Below are positions 14,362 to 17,357 of a stretch of DNA of 17,357 nucleotides, in pieces. The DNA is from Luminiphilus sp. (GTDB taxonomy: Bacteria > Pseudomonadota > Gammaproteobacteria > Pseudomonadales > Halieaceae): the NCBI GenBank assembly GCA_024638905.1, contig JAHEJH010000084.1, positions 1 to 17,357 of the forward strand, read 5' to 3'. The first letter of the stretch is position 1. The number at the start of each line of letters is the position of its first letter. Position numbers and translations under genes: made by a program. The notes beneath the pieces are model-generated. The model did no database searches. It was not told the DNA's origin and saw only the letters and a list, made by a program, of their open reading frames with translations.

Positions 14362-16176
14362 ATGAAAGCACTCCGCAACATCGCGATTATTGCCCACGTA
14401 GACCACGGCAAAACCACTTTGGTGGATTGCCTCTTGCGGCAATCGGGCACGCTGGATCGAAAGAACGCTGGCGCCGAGCGCATCATGGATTCGAATGACC
14501 AGGAGCGCGAGCGTGGCATCACTATCTTGGCCAAGAACACCGCCATTAGCTGGAATGACTACCGCATCAACATCGTCGACACACCCGGACACGCGGATTT
14601 TGGTGGTGAGGTGGAGCGCGTGTTGTCGATGGTGGACTCAGTGCTGCTCTTGGTCGATGCGGTGGACGGACCGATGCCCCAGACCCGTTTCGTCACGGCT
14701 AAAGCTTTTGAACGCGGGCTCAACCCGATCGTCGTAGTCAATAAGGTCGATCGCCCAGGCGCGCGGCCCGACTGGGTGGTGGATCAGGTGTTTGATCTGT
14801 TTGACACCCTGGGCGCTACGGAAGAGCAGCTCGACTTCCCCGTCATCTATGCGTCGGCGATTAACGGTGTGGCCGGTGAGGACTTCGAGGACATGGCGGC
14901 TGATATGTCGCCGCTGTTTCAGGCCATCGTCGATAAAGTGGCGCCGCCCGAGGTGAACGCAGACGGCGCCTTGCAGCTGCAGATTTCAGCACTCGATTAC
15001 AACAGCTACGTCGGCGTTATTGGTGTGGGGCGGATTACGCGGGGCGTGTTGACGCCCAACACAGCGGTGGCAGTGGTCGACCGCGAGGGTCAGAGCCGCA
15101 GCGGCAAAGTGCTGCAGGTCATGGGGTACCTGGGTCTGGAGCGGGTCGAGGCAGATCGGGCCGAAGCGGGCGATATCGTCTGTGTAACCGGTATTGACGC
15201 GCTCAACATCTCCGACACGCTATGTGACCCTGCGGTACCCGAGGTATTGCCGGCGCTGACCGTCGATGAGCCGACGGTGAGCATGACTTTCCAGGTGAAC
15301 GATTCGCCCTTTGCCGGTCGTGAGGGCAAGTACGTGACCTCGCGCAATATCAAAGAGCGACTTGAGCGGGAGTTGATTCACAACGTGGCGTTGCGGGTCG
15401 AACAAGGCGACAGCCCCGACAAGTTCAAGGTCTCTGGCCGCGGTGAGCTTCACCTTTCAGTGCTCATTGAAAACATGCGTCGCGAGGGTTTCGAGCTCGG
15501 CGTCTCAAGACCTGAGGTCATCCAAAAGGAAATCGACGGCAAATTGTGTGAGCCGTACGAGCAGCTCGTGATCGACTGCGAAGAGGCGCATCAAGGGGGT
15601 GTGATGGAGGAGCTGGGTCTGCGCCGGGCGGAGCTCCAGAACCTGATCACCGATGGTGCTGGCCGGGTACGGCTCGAATTTATTGTGCCTGCCCGCGGCT
15701 TGATTGGCTTTCGCTCGCAGTTTCTGACGCTGAGTTCGGGTTCGGGGATCATGACCCACGTGTTTGATCACTACGGGCCAGTGGCCAAGTCTGAGCTGGC
15801 CGTGCGTAACAACGGCGTGCTGGTCTCAATGGTGTCGGGCAAGACGCTGGCCTACGCCCTGTATAGCCTGCAGGAGCGCGGTAGGCTTTTCATTGAGCCC
15901 AATGTTGATGTCTATGAAGGCCAGATTATGGGGCTACACAGCCGGGGGAACGATCTGGTGGTCAATCCGACCAAGGCCAAGCAGCTGACCAATGTCCGCG
16001 CATCAGGCACGGACGAGGCCGTCATTCTGACCCCGCCAGTGCTGCACAGTTTGGAGCAGGCGCTCGAGTTCATCGATGAAGACGAGCTGGTTGAGGTCAC
16101 TCCTGACAGCATCCGCCTGCGCAAAAAGCTGTTGCTTGAACACGAGCGTAGGCGCGCTTCGCGCAAAGCCGCCTGA
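14362..16176 (+). CDS. typA: Ribosome-associated GTPase TypA/BipA
   Basis: TypA (BipA) is a translational GTPase of the EF-G/LepA family that aids 50S assembly and stress or cold adaptation. From ATG 14362 (MKALRNIAIIAHVDHGKTT) it is 604 aa, against 607 in E. coli. G motifs in order are the P-loop AHVDHGKTT (11-19), switch I RGITI, switch II DTPGHADFGGEVERV, NKVDR and YASAING. EF-G-like domains II, III and V follow, then the TypA-specific C-terminal domain. ATG 14356 lies 6 nt earlier in frame, but GGA abuts it directly, whereas spacing suits ATG 14362. It is divergent from glnA as in E. coli. thiI, which lies between the two in pseudomonads, is absent. Confidence 0.97.
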   Translation: MKALRNIAIIAHVDHGKTTLVDCLLRQSGTLDRKNAGAERIMDSNDQERERGITILAKNTAISWNDYRINIVDTPGHADFGGEVERVLSMVDSVLLLVDAVDGPMPQTRFVTAKAFERGLNPIVVVNKVDRPGARPDWVVDQVFDLFDTLGATEEQLDFPVIYASAINGVAGEDFEDMAADMSPLFQAIVDKVAPPEVNADGALQLQISALDYNSYVGVIGVGRITRGVLTPNTAVAVVDREGQSRSGKVLQVMGYLGLERVEADRAEAGDIVCVTGIDALNISDTLCDPAVPEVLPALTVDEPTVSMTFQVNDSPFAGREGKYVTSRNIKERLERELIHNVALRVEQGDSPDKFKVSGRGELHLSVLIENMRREGFELGVSRPEVIQKEIDGKLCEPYEQLVIDCEEAHQGGVMEELGLRRAELQNLITDGAGRVRLEFIVPARGLIGFRSQFLTLSSGSGIMTHVFDHYGPVAKSELAVRNNGVLVSMVSGKTLAYALYSLQERGRLFIEPNVDVYEGQIMGLHSRGNDLVVNPTKAKQLTNVRASGTDEAVILTPPVLHSLEQALEFIDEDELVEVTPDSIRLRKKLLLEHERRRASRKAA

Positions 16177-16210
16177 GGCCTATCCACACCTGGTGCAATC
16201 CGTTTTAGGG

Positions 16211-16681
16211 TCAGCGTGATCTCAACATCTCGATGTGGGGAATATCATCCTCGAGATAGGGTTCGCTCGTCACCGCAAAGTCCAGTGACTCATAAAAGGG
16301 CTGCAAATAGGCCTGCGCACTGAGGCGCACTGTCGGCCATCGCCCATCACAGAATGCCAGTGCCATGTCCATCAGGTCCCGGCCCAACCCTAGGCCGCGA
16401 TAGTCATTGCGAATGGCAACTCTGCCGATAGAGCATTCGGTGTAGGCCACCCCGGGAGGCGAAACTCGCAGGGTGCCGATGAGCTCGCCCTGATGCGTCA
16501 GTTCCAGATGCCAGCACAGCGGGTCCTTGTCGTCGACCTCCTGATAGGGGCAGGTTTGTTCGACGACAAATATTTGAGTCCGCAGGCTCAGCACCCGATG
16601 CCATTCCGGCCCACTGAACACCGCAAAGTGTCGCCAGCGCCATACCAGCTCATTGCGAAGCGTTTCCGGATTGAGCGCCAT
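16211..16681 (-). CDS. elaA: GNAT N-acetyltransferase, ElaA family
   Basis: This 156-aa acyl-CoA acyltransferase fold resembles E. coli ElaA (153 aa). The ElaA signature LRTQIFVVEQTCPYQEVDDKDP lies at about 34-55. The acetyl-CoA-binding beta4/alpha3 motif is VAIRNDYRGLGLGRDLMD, with R/Q-x-x-G-x-G/A in RGLGLG. The family's substrate is not established. The frame extends upstream to 16696, but ATG 16681 has a strong GAGGAG 7 nt before it, so that start was chosen. It converges on typA (34 bp between stops) with no clear terminator hairpin, and is divergent from parC. Confidence 0.88.
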   Translation of the reverse strand: MALNPETLRNELVWRWRHFAVFSGPEWHRVLSLRTQIFVVEQTCPYQEVDDKDPLCWHLELTHQGELIGTLRVSPPGVAYTECSIGRVAIRNDYRGLGLGRDLMDMALAFCDGRWPTVRLSAQAYLQPFYESLDFAVTSEPYLEDDIPHIEMLRSR

Positions 16682-16815
16682 GGAGAGTCTCCTCAACCCA
16701 TCAAAGCGTTGGTTACGTGGTCTTCCCGCACGGGGGTGCGTTAGGATAACCCGATTGAGATGACAGGGTGACGCACGCTGCTGAACCCGCCGCCTCCAGA
16801 GAGAGCCCCATTACG

Positions 16816-17357
16816 ATGACAGACATGATGCAGCCTTCGGTCGACGTTGAGCAGCTGTCCCTGCGTGACTATGCAGAGAAAGCCTACCTCGACTATTCGA
16901 TGTACGTGATTCTCGACCGTGCCCTGCCACACATTGGCGACGGCCTTAAGCCGGTGCAGCGCCGCATTGTGTATGCGATGAGTGAGCTCGGGCTGAAGGC
17001 CTCGGCTAAATACAAAAAGTCGGCGCGCACAGTGGGGGATGTCATCGGTAAGTTCCATCCACACGGCGACAGCGCGGCTTATGAGGCGATGGTGTTGATG
17101 GCGCAGGATTTCTCCTACCGCTACCCATTGATCGACGGGCAGGGGAATTGGGGCTCGCCGGATGATCCCAAATCATTCGCCGCCATGCGTTATACCGAAT
17201 CGCGACTGACCGCTTACGCCGATGTGCTCCTCTCGGAGCTCGGTCAGGGAACGGTGGATTGGCAGCCTAATTTCGATGGCACCCTCGAAGAGCCTACTGT
17301 GCTGCCTGCTCAGGTGCCCAATCTGCTCCTCAATGGCACAACGGGTATTGCTGTGGG
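16816..17357 (+). CDS. parC: DNA topoisomerase IV subunit A ParC (5' part)
   Basis: ParC is the DNA-cleaving subunit of topoisomerase IV, which decatenates daughter chromosomes. The frame is open from ATG 16816 (MTDMMQPSVDVEQLSLRDYAEKAYLDY) to the window edge, 180 codons of roughly 750. ParC-specific motifs are LKPVQRRIVYAMSELGL, YPLIDGQGNWGSPDDPKSFAAM and ELGQGTVDWQPNFDGT. The catalytic Tyr126 (E. coli Tyr120) is in AMRYTESRL. The quinolone-resistance region HPHGDSAAYEAM has Ser86 and Glu90 (E. coli Ser80, Glu84), the susceptible-type residues. An in-frame GTG at 16768 would add 16 residues. ATG 16816 has only a modest GAGAG upstream, so the start is not certain. Truncation is by the window edge. 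Confidence 0.96.
   Translation, partial: MTDMMQPSVDVEQLSLRDYAEKAYLDYSMYVILDRALPHIGDGLKPVQRRIVYAMSELGLKASAKYKKSARTVGDVIGKFHPHGDSAAYEAMVLMAQDFSYRYPLIDGQGNWGSPDDPKSFAAMRYTESRLTAYADVLLSELGQGTVDWQPNFDGTLEEPTVLPAQVPNLLLNGTTGIAV

Noticed and set aside
1..17357. Search for a mobile element, defence system, CRISPR array or other undescribed system
   Set aside because: All long frames belong to conserved core families in a known gene order, gaps are short, and no direct-repeat arrays or integration-site structures were seen.

Overview
This window is a stretch of ordinary chromosomal core genes from a gammaproteobacterium. It is moderately G+C-rich by eye, coding density is high, and every reading frame I checked codes for a well-known family. 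The gene order matches the Pseudomonas-type arrangement, in which mutY and hisBHAF lie near ctpA/envC/gpmI, rhodanese-grx-secB and ntrC-ntrB-glnA-typA. Monofunctional HisB, an adenylylatable GlnA and a sigma-54/NtrC circuit also fit Gammaproteobacteria. A marine Cellvibrionales/Halieaceae-like organism is my best guess, but that is inference. I see no transposase, integrase, phage gene, CRISPR array, tRNA or rRNA, and no convincing sign of horizontal transfer.

Layout. (1) 1-781, minus: the 5' part of mutY, cut by the window edge. It is divergent from (2) 884-3656, plus: hisB-hisH-hisA-hisF, a tightly packed histidine block in which hisH/hisA and hisA/hisF overlap. (3) 3723-7923, minus: gpmI-envC-ctpA, which pairs a glycolytic mutase with two envelope genes, a LytM-family amidase activator and an S41 carboxy-terminal processing protease. 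(4) 8150-9398, plus: a membrane-anchored rhodanese, grxC and secB, a small redox/export operon divergent from gpmI. (5) 9415-14016, minus: glnA, then a small secreted DUF4124 protein, ntrB and ntrC, which together form the nitrogen-control module. (6) 14362-16176, plus: typA, divergent from glnA. (7) 16211-16681, minus: an ElaA-like acetyltransferase. (8) From 16816, plus: the 5' end of parC, cut by the window edge.

The most informative non-coding signals belong to the nitrogen module. Upstream of glnA there is a textbook sigma-54 promoter (14107-14122, minus). One excellent NtrC-type dyad (centre 14246) and one degenerate dyad (centre 14215) lie upstream of it, 31 bp apart. Between glnA and DUF4124-ntrBC there is a strong intrinsic terminator (12554-12582). 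It is followed by a sigma-70-like promoter with a perfect TATAAT (12528-12533, minus). A near-perfect NtrC operator (12512-12528) covers that promoter's predicted start site. Together these predict the classical logic: phosphorylated NtrC activates glnA from a distance and represses its own ntrBC promoter by occlusion.

I looked for a novel system and did not find one. The least-explained element is the DUF4124 lipid-free secreted protein placed as the first gene of the ntrBC transcript.
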